Source of the DNA: Karalla daura | Taxonomy: Eukaryota; Chordata; Actinopteri; Chaetodontiformes; Leiognathidae | Assembly (NCBI GenBank): GCA_029224185.1 | Contig: CM055188.1 | Location: 15,742,497-15,806,496 of the forward strand | Direction: 5' to 3' | DNA: 64,000 nt | Part shown: in pieces, positions 37,800-52,612 of the stretch | Position numbering within the stretch: position 1 is the stretch's first letter | Layout of the letters: every line of letters starts with the position of its first letter | Made by a program: the position numbers and the translations under genes | The notes under the pieces: model-generated | What the model was told of the DNA's origin: nothing | The model's database searches: none | What the model saw: the letters and a program-made list of their open reading frames with translations, nothing else

Positions 37800-40700
37800 C
37801 ATGCGTGTAGTTTACCTGGATATCAATGTATTTTATGTATTGATGCTTTTTGATTAACATTTTATTAATAAATAAATTCCGCCCAACAGGTTGACAGCAG
37901 ACATTTGTTTATGGCTGTTAATAGCAACATGAACTATGAGGCAATACACCAACATCAGAGTCTGGCACCAGTCTTTCCTGAGCTGGATTCATCATGGCTC
38001 ACATTTAACATTTTTAACGTCTGTGTGCACTGAAAAACTGAACAAACTGTTTGCACTTGTTGTCTATGTTTCTGCCAATCTGAGTTGATCACTTTCCAGC
38101 CTCAGCTCTGTGCATAACACATTGCAGTGAAAGTGTTATCTTCCTCTACAGATATCTATAAGAAGGTGAATGAGTGTTTTGATTGGCATCTTTTAAAAAA
38201 TGCTGGTCTAAATATCATGCTGCTGCTTTTCCTTTTATTTATTTTATAGCCATGTTGTTGGCCCCCAGGGTAACCTTTAGCTGCTGTACATGGCTGTGTC
38301 AAAGGATCTTGCTTGGACCTCTTAAAGGGGAGGCAGTAACCTTGACTAAACAAGAGCCTTGTGCTTACATCATTACTCACACTGCTGTCAGTGACCTGCC
38401 AGTTGCAGTCCGTGCATGACATTAGGCCATAGGTTATCTCAACTAAGTCCCCACAAAAGAATAGATATCATTCTGATGGAGGTTAGATTTTAATTACCTG
38501 TTTGATCCTTCCCTGGAATGAAAAAGACTGGTCTTCAGTGAGCATGTCTTTGAATTCGCATATGGCAAGGAAACAGTATCCCTGTTTTCATTTTCTTGTT
38601 CTTTCGCCTCCAGGAGGGAGCATGCTCCTGTAACAGCAAATGGCAGAGTTGATGTTGTAACTTTACAACTTGAGACCATGCTTGTGTCTCACTTTCCTGA
38701 ATTTGAAGCAGCCCTTTTAGAGGGCATCATAAATTTGACCCAACGTGGCACCTCCAGAGTTAAAAGTTCAAAGAGTTCAAAGAGCTGTGGGGAGTGCGAG
38801 TGCAGTTTTGAATAAAATACGCTGGACTTGACTCACTCATCGTGTTGGAGTGCAGTGAGTTGATCAGCAGTCTCGACCCCTCCCAGAAGCCCATATAAAG
38901 GACCTAATGAGGGGCCTGTCTGGGCCTGGGGTGAAGCAGTGGTCGGTGCTGCGATAAACAGATTGGCTGTGATCTCAGATAAGACTTCAGCCAGGGGAGT
39001 GGGCCAGCTTTCAACTGGAGATGAGAGATGAGGTAGAACAATAGAGAGGACTTACATTGAGAGTGTTCAAGGCTGGGTCAATGGAAGGACATGTCAAAAC
39101 TTGCTTGTAGGCCTACACTTTTTTTTTTATTAAATCTCCAGCACTCTAGGTCAGCTGCCTCATTTTTCACATATAAAAATATACTTGGCTGTGACAGCAC
39201 TGCTCCCTGGAGTTAAGTTTGGTGTGATGACACAGCGTAGGATAACAAGATCAGAGAGGAGTTGCCATGACATAGTGAACAAACTAAGATTTGGCATGCT
39301 TGTAACAGGATCAGACTTGGTCCTGCAATAAAACACTGAGTGGGACTCGGCAACGCATGGGTGAGAATTGTGGAATCCCAGTGTGATCTCTGGGGGGGAA
39401 GCCAGCAGACGGAGACAAGGCTTTGAAATAGTTGTCGAGGCCTCGGGGAGTCAGACTTCACGTGTGAGGTCAGCAGGGAGCATCTGGCTCGAGACTCTCT
39501 CCTGCATGGTTTATTGAAGAGTGGTTTGGCAGGGGCCTTGCAAATGACTTTGACATCATGTCTGGGGCCATCTCTGAGCACCACTTGGAAACCAGCTATA
39601 ACTAATGTATCAGTGCAGTAACATGTGAGCCAAACATCCTGTCCCTCTCCAAAGACTGGTGGGCATCATTTCAATATTTCTAAGGAAGTTAAGACCACAA
39701 TAATATGAAACAGTGACTTTTGTTTCCAGGTTTGGCATGAACCTATGGTAACTATCAGTCTTCAATGGGGCTAGATGTACTCACTGATATTCACCAATAT
39801 TATTTAGGCAGCTGGAATGAATCTTTAGTTCCCAAATAAAGCTGTCGATGTGCACAGACTGTATTAGAGTCAGCAGAGGACATAGTATGACTGACTGCAA
39901 TGACCTCAGGACCTCATGTGATGCCTCAAGGTGTCGGATGAAATACAGTCATATGTTATTCATAAAATGTATGTTGTGATTATCTCTCAAAATACAATTG
40001 CTGAAATACCTACTCTCTCACTTATTCTAGTAGCCAGTGTACAGATTTTGATTTTGTGGTTAGACTGACTTTCATTATTCATCCCTGATTGAGTGCAAGA
40101 AACTGACCACCACCTTGGTTTTATTTATTACCTTCATTTGTTGGTATCCACTCCAACCTTTTTTTATTTTTATTTAACATTTGATTTACCTATCAGGTGT
40201 TGTATTTATGTGCCTCCTGTGGGACTAACTTTTGTCTGCCACTACTATAATACGACTGATTTTTTCTATGTAAATGCAGGACTTTTGCCAGAACAACACA
40301 CAAAAGGCAGGATGGGGCACATTAGCCACCTAATGATCCCGGCGCCTCATTACACAGGGCAAGTCACATACAACATACCACCTCCCTCTGCTGAACAGTT
40401 CACGCACAGGTCACCAATTTGCCATTTGGCTGCAGCTGAAATGATTATCATGCAAACAATCTGCACATACAGTTTGTTTGTTTTTTTCTTGCATTTTTGT
40501 CACAACTCTGCCATTTAACAGCTGGATGTTGGGTATAATTCACTACTTTAGGATGATGTGTGCAATCTACAGCTGATGTTTCTGCTTATGAATATTTGGT
40601 TTGTCCCTAAATGACACTATATAATTGTAAGGAGAAATAAGTGAAACCAAAACAGATTGGAAATGTTTTATTCCTGGAATGTTCTTGAAGCAGCCCGTGT

Positions 40701-43700
40701 GTTGTTGGCTAAATGTTTTGGTGAATAAATGCATGAAATTACTTCCAGACTAACTGTATTCAGACAATAATATGCACATGAAGTATAATAGAATATTTTA
40801 GGAAAATTCTTTTCTCCCAGAACTGACAAAGAGACTGAAAACGTTTTGGAAATATCAGCCTCTGCAAACAAAGATGATGTGTGCCATCATGTTGCAATTA
40901 GTTTCTGGCACCAGGGCAAATGAATACCCTTATTTCCTAAAGGTACACAGGATGCTGTATAGTTTGTGACAACCAGGAGATGAGAATACAAAAACATCAC
41001 TACAAGATCACTGATTCCTCCTGTCAACAACATAGAACTATAACCTACATCTGTAAAAATGAAAAATATTGTCAGCAGCACATAACTCCATATGGTTGAA
41101 GGAGTGAAGAGGCCTCAATATGCTAGGATATTTAAGAGATCCAACACAGTGATTTGCAGGACAAAAGCAAAGTCTGAGGAGAGGAGGGAAGTGGGAGGTG
41201 TTGTGCTCTGGAATCTCCATTAGCCCGGCGCTGTAGGGGACAGAGCGGCCCTGCCCTGTCTTGCTGATTGTCTTACCACTGGGTCAGGTAACTAAGGACC
41301 CTTTTAAAAGCAAATGCAAGTCATACTGCCAGAGGAGTGGTTTATAAGAATAATATGGGCTGACATCAAAACTTTAAAAGACTAAGGTGAACATTTCAGA
41401 CTCAACACATGCTGGGTTCCATCTGTATTTGCTTCTGCACACATATTTCAACTGTGACAATGGGCTGCACACACAACAGTATTAAGGCTGAGCTATATCA
41501 AAGCCTCTACCTGGGAGGATAAGCAAAAGCTGATGAACTTTTTGCCCCATGGGTTGTTGTGTTCGACAAAAAAGAACGAAAAGTTCCACTCACACTAATT
41601 AACAATGACTCACAAAACCAAATCTGAACCAATTCGACCTAACACAACTTGCCAAATTGGGCAAATGTGCGTCATAATGCCCTGTCTGTATTTGTCTGCG
41701 TGTCAGGCTCTTTTAGCTTCTGGCTGACCTGTGTTGTCTGGCAGCACAGTGTGTTTGGACGGAGCAGGGTGAGTAAAGTGTGGCGCACTGACAGGCTGTG
41801 CCAGGCAGCAGGATGCTGGAGACTTTTATCTTCCCTCCACTGATTGGGATTAAGAGCATGTGGTCGACTACCGAGGAATAAACAAGTGAGATTAGAAACT
41901 GTCCAATTAATGACTGTCTCCATATGTGGGTGAGCACAATAGACAAAATCATTGTCTGTTAGAATTACTGAACTTAAAGTTTATGTGGTCAAGTATACAA
42001 TGCGGGAACTTGTGAATTATTCATATTTTCTGAGGTTCTGTGAAAAACATTTTGAAGTCCTCAAAACAAGGCTTATCATAATTTAGGCTATCTTCTGACC
42101 GACTAATGTAAAAAAGGTCATGTATAATGAGAATATAGAATGAGCACACTGCTGTCTCCATGAGCTGTGGGGAACCCTTTGGCATCTTTCAGCTTTTTTG
42201 TTTTGCTTAGAACTTCATTGATAACTGTTAGAGTAATGGCTAGAGTTACAACAACTAGAAGCTTCAAATAGAAATGTGGAACATGTAGAGCTCGAGACAG
42301 AGCTACTGTAATGACTGCCTCAGCTGCCTCAGTGACCTATTGGTCTCCTGATTCACTTGGTGAATGAGCTAGACAAACGCTAACATGCTTCATCTAAATT
42401 GATATCAAATATTAATAGAAATTCATTATATCATTATCATCGTATAATGTGTTGCTGTGAGGTTGTCATCTTAATTTATATCTACGGTAGACAAAGTGTA
42501 ACATGAGTGCCTTGTTTTATGTTTCTGTTGATGCGATAAACCCCAAACAAGTTTTCACTCTCCTTTATACTCTTGTCTCCACTAGCTCTTGGGAGCTTTT
42601 TAATAGCATTTATAAAGTATTTAAATAAATCAGAGAGGACTTTTCAAGGCCAGAACAGTATGCATCATTTTTTTTTAAGTTGTCAAAATTAAAATAAAAT
42701 ACTGCTGTGTATATCAGTATGAGAGCCTCACTAAGATCAACTAGACGGTCTAATAGCCCCATTAGACTGAAAATATAATCTCATAAAGAAGCTTGTATAT
42801 TAATTTCGCATTCTGAATTTCAATCATCAGATTTGCAAGTTTCAAGTGATTTTGCATGTCTGAAATGCAGACGAGTGTGTAGTGACATTTTATTGGAAAT
42901 CTTGCTACCTACACCTGGATTTTAACTAAAAAGGATGTTTCGTGGTATAGTGATTGTTATGTTGAATGCAACTATTCATACTCATTCAGTTAATCAGCCT
43001 CTGATTTCATGAAATATGCATGGGTTACCAGCAGGCTCTCAGCAGGGAACTTTGGTTTCCAGGGGATGTTGCTCGATACGGAGGAGGCATCCAAATTGTG
43101 TGTTGCTCCAAATTGGCTCCCTGTGTCTTTAGTGCACTGCAGCAAAAACACAACCATGGCATTACAGCTCTAAAGTTTGACACTAAAACTCTGAGAATCA
43201 GGAGCCAGGCAATTGCCTCAAATGTTTCATTGCCATTTTAGCCCTAGTGGTTATAATGGCTGACTGCAACAGCATCGATTCAGCCCCATGTGTTGACAAC
43301 ATGATGCATTCCCGTCACGAGCCCTCAGGTAAAGTGAGCATCCACAGCCTCTGCTTTGTGGTGATGAAAGCCAACACTTACTTTGTGGTCAAAGGCAGCC
43401 TTTAAACTTGAGAAAACACTAACAAAACCTCAACACAACTGCCAAGCTCTCAGTGTGGATCCAGGAAAACACCACTTCCGCCGTGTCATGCCACAATACC
43501 CTGACCTTTACCCTGAATTAAAAGAAAGATCAATAAAAGTTTTTTTTTATTTTACTGTTGAACAAGCCCTTTAAATGCCATATATTGTACTGTTTCTCCC
43601 CAGTTTTCAAAATCCCTATCCAACTATTTTAATTCTGCACATCATAGGTAATTTACAGAAACATAGACAACAGGGTTGGCTATTTTCTTAAAGCTGTTAA

Positions 43701-44837
43701 AACCATGTTATCTTGCCCTGGATAAAACACAAATCAATGCCAATTTGACTCATTTGTGCTGACATTTTTGACTCTACCAGTATGTGTTTTTCTCCAATTA
43801 TCAACCAGCATTTTAACAGCCATTCAAATGAGTAGCCCTTGAACTCTGCAAATGTCAACCCAATCAACAGTCACACTGAATGTCAACAGTATACCATTGT
43901 GTTATGTAGCCCTTAAAGCCATTGTGAAAGCATGGATAGTGGCTCAAAACAGGACAATAGATTTCCTCCTACATGGTCACCAGATTCACATCAGTCTGAC
44001 GCAAGTGCTACAGCTCTGTCTGACAGAGAGAATACAACAGAAACTACAGGGAGAAACAACAAGATAACCTCTCTTCACTGTTGTTGTTCTCAATGAGAGT
44101 TGTGCTGTTACACCAGCATTTGATGATGCATCATTTTTCTCACTTGTTTCTCCAGACAGCACGACTCCTAGTCCCAAAAGAAGTACTTAGAGATCTTGGT
44201 AGAGCATGGTGCAAGGATGGATTCTTCCTATGAAACCAAATGGACCTGAACTTTTCAGCCTGACTGGCGCCACAGGCCTCCCTGGGTCTGTGTTCAGCTC
44301 AATGATGGGTGAAATTTGCATAGCTATCCCCTGTCATCCAAGATGTCCATGCAAACATATGTCTGGTTGCCCTGATTCCATGGCATTGAGGGACCATTGG
44401 TGCTAACTGTCATGATGACGTGCAAGCTATTCAAACATGATAATGAGGAAAAGGATTTCTACATCACAAAATACAGCATCAGAAAGCTACAGTATATACT
44501 GCACGTTGCCAATGGCAGGGCTAAAAAACATAGAACATCTGCTGTTGTCTCTGTATGGATGTCTTTGCTGCCACAGGAGGATTAGAAAGATGTGACTCAG
44601 ATTCTCAGTGAAGCTAATAAAAAAATAAATAAAACTAGCCATTTCTATTTATATCAGAGAACATTCCAGAAACATATCATAGTGATGACCACAATTATAA
44701 ATATGGAATAAACATCATTTTAAATTATGGGGTGAGTTCACCATGAATCTCACTTGCAATTAAACAAGATAAGTATTTTACTTATGCCCAGTAGTATTGA
44801 GTTACATAATTCTAGATTCTGAAAATGAAGTGTCAAT

Positions 44838-44975
44838 TATTCATCCATCCATTATCTTAGCCGCTTGGTTGGTGTTACAGGGGTTTGCTGGTGCGTCTCT
44901 CCAGTGCAAAAACAGGGAATACACCATAGACAGGCATACAGCCATTTCCATCAGGGCAGCACGCGACACAAATGT
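44838..44975 (+). repeat. Degenerate teleost interspersed repeat
   Basis: Starts with the ATTCATCCATCCATTATCTT motif, then CCGCTTGGTT, and later ACACCATAGACAGGCA and CATCAGGGCAGCAC. The order and spacing match a very common fish repeat (CATCCATCCATTATC ... CCGCTTAT ... CACCCTGGACAGG ... GCAGGGC). The copy is diverged and truncated. Confidence 0.7.
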
Positions 44976-45649
44976 TAAATGCACAGAGACTACAATGCAT
45001 GTGTGCCTCAGCTACTTTAAATGGTCTGAGTGGCAGCCGAGGTAAGAGTCCAGGGCAAGGTGCCAACCATATGCTACAGTACAGAGAATCATATACTTTA
45101 CTCCAAATATGTCTTCTGTGTTTGGCACAGTCAGCTTGGCAACATTGTGGGCCTGAAACAATTTGAAACATGGATTGGTTGTAAAACCTTACAAATTGCT
45201 GTGTGCATTTGTGCAAAGAATCACTCAATATAATTCAAGAGTAATAAGGTCTGGGCTTGTTAAACAAAAAAAGATTCCTGTACATTGGCAAAAGAAAACC
45301 CATTTTCCCAAAGTAAATGTGTTTCAGCACTGGTTAATGTATGTAAAGGGCTTTTCCCAGGGCATAATGTGTGAAAGAAACTGTTTGTTTTGCTAGGAAG
45401 GCAGTGATGACAGCACTGGGGTAACCAAGGTTATTTAAACATGCAGGCTTTGCTTTCACTGACATTTTTTTGTATATTTTAGCCGCCTGTGCAATAACAT
45501 GCCACAAAATAGACAAAAAGGAGAGTGACATCGAGACATTAACCTCAGTGTCAATTTATGTCATCTTTAGCTGACTGTGGTGCAACTGATGATGCCTTTG
45601 TGTTATTTACAAGAAGTGTATCATGTCCTAAGATGAGAACCCAATAGCA

Positions 45650-46110
45650 CACACACACACATATTGTTGGTAATAAGCTTTATTAGCACACAGGTAACAC
45701 AAATACTAGGCCTGAAACCTATGCTAGCCTATGCTATGCCTATGCTAAAGCTACCCAAAGCAGGACAAAAAGACAGAGGGCTTTTCAAATACTGGGGCAG
45801 AAACACAATGGAAACAAGTTCAGAAAACTGTTTTCTGAACTTCTATCAATATGATCATTGTCCGCAACAGGATAAGGAGTCAACAACAGGCAGGGTCCGA
45901 ACCGGGCAGACGAGAACAGGTCGAAGTGCTAGATAGTTATAAAGGTTTCAAATAACAATCTGCCAACTAAGCTAAGGAGCAGGTGAGGATAAATACTGGG
46001 CTGATTAGCTTACCTGCCATCTGATTGGACCCAGAGAACAGGCCAGGTTGAAACTGGATTGGTGAGCTGGAAACATGGGTGTGACCAGAACAGGTGGAGG
46101 AGGAAACAAA
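45650..46110. repeat. Possible unidentified mobile-element remnant
   Basis: After a short ACAC run, this stretch has internal near-repeats (CTATGC units at about 45719-45745; AACAGG units near 45867, 45913, 46036 and 46088), a 13-bp-arm perfect inverted repeat (45816-45842) and a less AT-rich composition than its flanks. It resembles non-autonomous fish elements in style, but I cannot name one and see no certain termini. Confidence 0.3.
45816..45842. repeat. Perfect 13-bp inverted repeat with 1-base spacer
   Basis: Arms 45816-45828 (AAGTTCAGAAAAC) and 45830-45842 are exact reverse complements. Confidence 0.9.
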
Positions 46111-46731
46111 AAATAAAGACTAAGAACAGTCTTCAGATTGGCTGAGAAAAAGCATCCATGACAAGGTGATGGTTTACTGCTACTACGGTAGCTATGGTTA
46201 CTGTTTGACCAGAACTAACTTTTCTCTTGTTTTCAATTAGGATTACAAGAGTCAAGGCTTTCAGTTGATTTGAGATTTGAGCTGCGATTGTAAGGTCACT
46301 TGCTGAGAAGAAAGGATGTTGGGATTCTTCTATGGCCAATTTGTCTTAAAGACAACACAGCACCTCCTAGTGGTTCATCAAAAATGACACTGGAAGTAAT
46401 TAAGTGTAAATTTAATCCACAATAGGCTAAAACAGATCTATTATAGATCAGTTCTGAGTGTGTGCAAATGACAAAGATATGTGTCAGTGGTGCTCAGTCC
46501 TCCATTCATCCATCTAGAAGTTGATCCTGACAGTAAACCACAAACGTGCAAACTACGTATGAGACACCATATACAGCATGTAAAGGTGAAAAAGCATGAG
46601 ATGAGAGGTGAGATGAGCATGACTTTAACTTTTTACTGAAGCTCTATGTCTATGTGAATAGATTCAAGGAGACCTGGGAGGATGCCTGCTACTTACTGCC
46701 ACTGTTACTCTTGGAATTCACACAGTCAGAA

Positions 46732-46732
<1 letters not shown>

Positions 46733-46786
<54 letters not shown>

Positions 46787-46875
46787 TGTGTGTGTGTGTG
46801 TGTATTTGTGTGTCTCTGTGCGTGTATATACGTGTGTGTGCGTGTGTGTGTGTGCATTTGTGTGTGTGTGTGTGT
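46733..46875. repeat. Long interrupted (TG)n microsatellite
   Basis: About 140 bases of TG with occasional TATT, TCTC and GCG interruptions. It produces false Cys-Val and Thr-His frames on the two strands. Confidence 0.96.
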
Positions 46876-49530
46876 TCTCCTGTGCTGAAGCCCTTGGGTC
46901 TTTTCTGATCTGCACTTGCTCAGCTGCCAGAGAACATCTTTATCTTTACAAAGAGAGTCAGTACGGCTTCTGAAATGGTCAAATATATTATTTGCACACG
47001 TACGATTGGATTTTTTTGAATATACTGTAACACCTGATACAAAACCTGTCAGTTTACAACTATAATAAGAAGCTACCCACACTATGCTTGAAATAGTGAA
47101 GCCTTTGATCAGTTTGATCAGATCAAGGTACAGTATAGAATATGTGAGATAATAAAGCATTTCTCATGCAGAAAAGGCCCAGACTTTGGTTCCCAGAAGT
47201 GGGTGTGGAAGTGAGGGAACTGCCTTCTGGCATGTTCTCAGAGTGCATCTTCTGTGATCCAGAGCCCCGCTGGGAGCTGAGCAATGGGCAGTCTGCAGGA
47301 TATCACTGGAAACACAGCTCCATCTGTCTCGGCAGCTAATCAGTGTCCCACAACTTCCTGCACTCTCTGCGGACTGACTGCTTTCCGTTGCTCAGTTTCT
47401 TATTGAAAGCAAAGGCATACAGGAATTCACTCAGGGCTCCTCTACTCTTTAGGTGCTATTGTTCCTACAGAAAAATGTTGTCTTTCAAGATAGTATCTTC
47501 TTTGGTGTGACGATATACATGCTCACCGCTACTCTTTATTCATTTCAAACTTGAATATGTTTAACCTCTCCCCTGTCTATGTTAAAAGAGAGGCTCAGGT
47601 GTATCCGGGCAAAAAAGTGGCACAAAGAAAAGTTCAAACATGCCTGGGGCATTCATTTTCAGAACAGATGCCATTTTTGTTTGATCCTTTCCTTAAAGGT
47701 ATTCAGGCGTCAGCAATGACTTTGATAATCCTTGTAAAAGTGCCGGCTGTCCCTCTGCTGTAGGCGAAGTACAGTATGGCAGGAATAGGAGGCAGCATGT
47801 GCAGAATAAGGATCTAACCAAGTCTTTTCTTATTCATTTCTCATTCTGAAGGAAGATGTAGCAGATCTGTGTATATGTACTGCAAAATGGCAAGGATGTC
47901 CATGCTACACAGACAGAACCATTGGCACTTCTGTTCATTTAAAAGACCTCATGACAACTCTACTGAGTGTGAAGGTTGCACCCACCCTTCACCTCATTGC
48001 CAACGCTTTGGATTATCCCAGAGTTAAGCTGAGTCACACTTTGCCAAGATGGTGACGTCCAACATCACCATTTAATGAGCTTCACAGTAGGTCCCCAGAA
48101 TCACGTGAGTGGCATCACAGAGATTGTTTAATACAGTTTATGGTGACGTTGGGGCCGAAGACAAGTTTTCTTCTTCTTTTTTTTATTTTGAAGAAATTTG
48201 GAAGACATATTAAAATGTTATATTCACATTAAGTCTTTTTCTTCAGTATTTTTCTTCAGTCAAATAAGGTGATCAATATAAGAAGAGCAATTAAGGATCC
48301 TTGAAAGGTTAGGACTCTCCTTTGATCCAACTCACAACTTCAGTCATTGCATGCATTCCTGCTTGTGATTAAAATCCTTCACAAATTCAAATAATCCCAA
48401 TAGTCAGCTTTTACAGTATTTCATAGTGAACATAAAGCAACTTTAATCCTAAACCCTGCTCCAGCTCATTTCTAGGTCTTGACATTATGTAGCTTGTGTT
48501 CATCACAGTTTTGTTGCTCCAGTTTGTGGTGGAAGTTATGAAACAGTAACTGTATGAATATGAGGGGCGCTGTGAGATAAAGTTGTTAGATGTTGTACCA
48601 TCAAGTAATGCCAAAAGTTTTTCTCTTGTGCTAGTGTGAAGCAGTCAAATTTAATTTATAGAAGTCTTAAAGCAGATACTTGCCTGCAGTCTAGAGACTG
48701 AAAGAAAAAAGATGAAAGTGGGATGTGCATGAGAAGCTGCCTCGCAGAAGAACTTTTGTGAACAATCTGGTTTAAATATTAATCAACGTCTGTGACAGAC
48801 AGTAAAAGGTGTTGAGGCTGTACTCATAGATCACAATAAATATCCACTCTGAGAGTGGGTTTCAGTGTGTGCATTCCAGTCGAACTTCCACCTTGCTGGG
48901 TGACATATTAATAAAGATTGTACCACTTGATTGAGCAAAACATAGAATTTGAAATTGAAAATATTTTCTAGCTAAAATGACTGCTGTGCAAGCCTCCATG
49001 AAATCTAAGATTGGGTAACAAAGTGTTTGGACACAGAAAATGTCACAAACCTTATGACCTCACTTCGAAAGGCCTATTATTTTCTTCATTATTTGCCTCT
49101 AATTGACTCTGTTGATACAGGCAGTGATTGTGCCAATTGTTAAAGGTGGTTTCAGACTTCTCTGACAGATTGGTCTGAGCTGGGTGAATAAAAAAAAAAA
49201 GAAAAGCCTGGCACCCATCTGAGGCCCACTAGCAGGCTGATCAAATGAGGGCTAGAACATGACTTCTTCACCGTCTACACAGCAAGAGCAGCCGGTTCTC
49301 CAGAGGATTGCTTTTAATGGGTCATGTATTCAACCTCTGAGACTCCAAGCACCCTGCCCACTCCTCTCCCTTTTCAGTAACAGTTTTCTCACTTGGCTCC
49401 ATTTTTTTTCCCTTTTCACTAATTTTATGGACGTTGTAAATCAGTGGTGGGGAGCCTTTTTCCCATCAAGGGCCATTACAATTGTTGTAACACCCTCTGA
49501 GAGTTAAATTATCTTATTGAGCATATATAT

Positions 49531-49685
49531 CACCGATTCGGATCTGCTCCAAAATTAAATGGATCATTCTTTATCCCATGCTACACCCTTCTACCACAAT
49601 TTGTGAGATGTGGTAGATCTGGCACAAACCTTCAGACAGACAGGCAAATATATGCCTATGACCTCCCTTGCATTACAGGAGATAT
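49531..49685 (+). repeat. Degenerate teleost interspersed repeat (second family)
   Basis: The ordered motifs GGATCTGCTCCAAAATTAAA, CCCATGCTACACCCTTCTAC, CAGACAGACAGGCAAA and ATGACCTCCCTTG match a widespread fish repeat whose copies end in a CAGACAAACAAAC run and ATAACCTCCTTGG. It is diverged; the clade is not assigned. Confidence 0.7.
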
Positions 49686-51976
49686 TTAGATAGAAACAAT
49701 AGCAACAAGCAAAGAAACATTTGATACAAGTATGAATCCATGCAAACTAAAACTCTCTTTTCCTCCATGCGGTTACACAGCAGTGAATCACATTTTAACT
49801 GAACCTATCGAATTAGTTATTTATCAAAAGCTATTTGTCAGAGATAAATATAATAATACAAAAAATATAAATATAAAATATAATATAATTGAAATATTTA
49901 CATAACTGGAACATTACATGAGAATATCATTAAATCCTTGACCCTGGATGTTCACTACTCAAAACTGTATTAACCTTGTTTGCATATTTGAACACACGCT
50001 TGCCCACCCAGCCGAGAATTTATATTTACATAACAACAGTACTGCATATTCATGTCTGTGTCATGTTTGCACACAGTCCACATTGAAACACATTGAATGT
50101 TGTAGTCACTGTTTAGTGAGACCTTGTGTAACACAATTCCTCTCTTTCACTAATCAGCGGCTATGTTTACAAGGACAGTGACAGTTTGAATATTGTCCTT
50201 GTTTTGAATGAGACAGTATTTTGATTATGGTATAGTGCATTGTTGGGCAAAATTGAGCAATGCCTTGGACATGTTCCAAACAATGGGTTGTAAACAGTCT
50301 GCAAAATGTGTCCTGAAGAGCATTTAGTGCTTTTCTCTGCTCTATGGAGACATCCTTTTACAGTGGACTCTTCGTGTCCCCAGAAAGGCTCTATCACATA
50401 CAATAGTGGATTTACAAATACATTTTTATGGTAACTGGACAAAATCAAGATGACCACCGATCTCACAGTAGTCATCATGCTTCTGTAGTGACACTTGACT
50501 GGAGACTGGGTTGACGTTAATGAAACACAGGACAACAGAAAGGCTTAAACTTAACCTAAACTGAATCGTGTGTGTGTATGAAATAGAAGATTATAAAGGG
50601 TGCAGCAATTACAACAAAGAACTTAAAACATGCTCTCAATGTACATCTATTGTAAGAGCTGCAGGCAGAGCCAAATCCGAAAAATTTATGTAACTGTTCC
50701 TCTGTAACATTTGCAGAGCAGTGTTAGTGAAGCGTGTGTTCAAGCACACGGTGGTCTTGTTACCGGTCATATTTATTCATTTCTATTTGGTCCATGGTTT
50801 AAGCTATTAGAAAGGTAATTGAGACATGTCCTACCATTCAGTGATAATTCTTGTCACATGATGAGAGTCATGACAGGGCAGAACAAGCACTCATTATAAA
50901 TCAGTTTAATGGCCAATCTTAAATAAAGTAGCAATTTCGTCTTATTTGATGAAGAGCACAATTCCACAGTCGTTGATGATATGGATCACAATGGTATTGA
51001 ATTTATTGAAATTTTTTGGTTGAGCTATGTTATCCTGTAATATGTGAGACTGTACAGCACTACAAGGGAAGAAAATTACTTTTGTCAAAGATTTTGCTTT
51101 GTAGTTTTGAGTTGACGTGATTTTTGAGGCATTTCTTTGCCCACTGTGATGCACAGGTTTTGTTTGGCACCCATTCTAAGTATAAATCTTGATTAAATTA
51201 CAGTATTTTATTTCTTTATGAAGACAAGCAATCAAGTGCTATAGTGTTTTGTATTGTTCCTGCTGGTTTCAAACAATAAAAAGGGAAATTAAAATGAAAA
51301 GGGAATTCTGAATGATACAATGTCACCCACTTCTCAAACCCTAGGGTTTGTCATATTTACATTTTATTGTTTTTATTATTCACTCCTGAGATTTTCCTGA
51401 AATGAGAAATGGCAGAGTTGTCCTGATTGTGATTGATAAACACAGAATAGAAAAAAATTGCCAAAAGTTATTTATCAAACTCACTTTTGTGACTACTTTT
51501 CAATTCACATACAATTTCAATGCCTTATTTTTCCTGTATTTCTGAAAAATAGTTGTTACGACAAGGACAGCTGTTCAAATTCCAGTAAGTGTGCAGCTTT
51601 GTTTGAAAGTTATTTACCCTCTTTATTGGGCCACCTGCTGGCTTGGGGTCAGTATTACAATATAAAGAAGTTATTAATCCCTTGTAGGGACACATCTGAC
51701 CAAGCCAAACATGAAAACACTGAAACTGAACCAATAGAGGCATCTGCAAGTGACACATAACTGCCAGCTCTACTCTTTCAGTTTAACTCCACAATTTTCA
51801 AATCAAGTATTGGCATCAAATGTATGAAGCTTTGAGAATTGTTGGTGCAGAAGATTTGTCCTGGGGGCAGCAACACATCTATAAATTGCTATGTGTGTTG
51901 CCTGTTCTGCCACATTCCACTGACTGTGGGACCAGAGAGAAAAAGACAGAACATGCAAGGGTGTTGTGTTTTTGAT

Positions 51977-52003
51977 AATTTTTAAGATAGCATCTTAAAA
52001 ATT
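51977..52003. repeat. Perfect 12-bp inverted repeat with 3-base loop
   Basis: Arms 51977-51988 (AATTTTTAAGAT) and 51992-52003 are separated by AGC. AT-rich. Confidence 0.9.
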
Positions 52004-52439
52004 AAGATCAGTGGCCCAAATGCTGCCAACAAAACCAAACTAGAATGCTTTGAAAAACCTTTTCCAGTTAATTTTTTTTTACTTTGAGGAGTTTTTTTTT
52101 TTTCCCCAACTTGATCATGTACATACTGGTTCACAACCCTCTGTACAATACTGCAAATGCAATCTGACCTATGTTGTGATATTTCACTCACTTTTGATTG
52201 AGTATTGTGTTGTCTCAAGTTTGCAGATCGACGCTGTAATGTAATTTCTGAAAAAGTTTCTACAGGACACAAAAGGGTCATGTCACTATATGGACAGTGG
52301 ACAGAACAATTTTCCATTCAAGATACTTAACCTTTGATTTACCCTTGACCAAGTAAGGACGACTTAGAATTACTACTTCAAACAACTACATTTGTTGTTG
52401 AATATACTATGTGTTTTACAGAGTCTGGCACTTTTTACA

Positions 52440-52612
52440 ATTTCATTCACTCACCATTCACTTTCATGTTCACATTCACAGCATGGACACTTTAGTCTCC
52501 AGTTGACCTTTACACATATGGACGGTGTGAGTAAACTGGAGGAAACCCACATATACACAGTAATGTGAACCGACAACCTTCTTACTTTGAGGGTACAACT
52601 GAGACACACCAA
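52440..52612 (+). repeat. Degenerate 3' portion of a teleost interspersed repeat
   Basis: CATTCACTCACCATTCAC, then CACTTTAGTCTCCAGTTGAC, CTGGAGGAAACCCACAT and CAACCTTCTTACTTTGAGG occur in the order of a common fish repeat (CATTCACACTCACATTC ... TTTAGAGTCTCCAGTTAACC ... GGAGGAAACCCACGC ... CAACCTTCTTGCTGTGAGG). Confidence 0.7.

Noticed and set aside
40093..40518. 141-codon plus-strand open frame in the intergenic region
   Set aside because: It is hydrophobic and low complexity with no domain resemblance, no promoter or splice context, and a length expected by chance in 64 kb.
46654..47160. Cys-Val and Thr-His rich frames on both strands
   Set aside because: Translations of the long TG/CA microsatellite.
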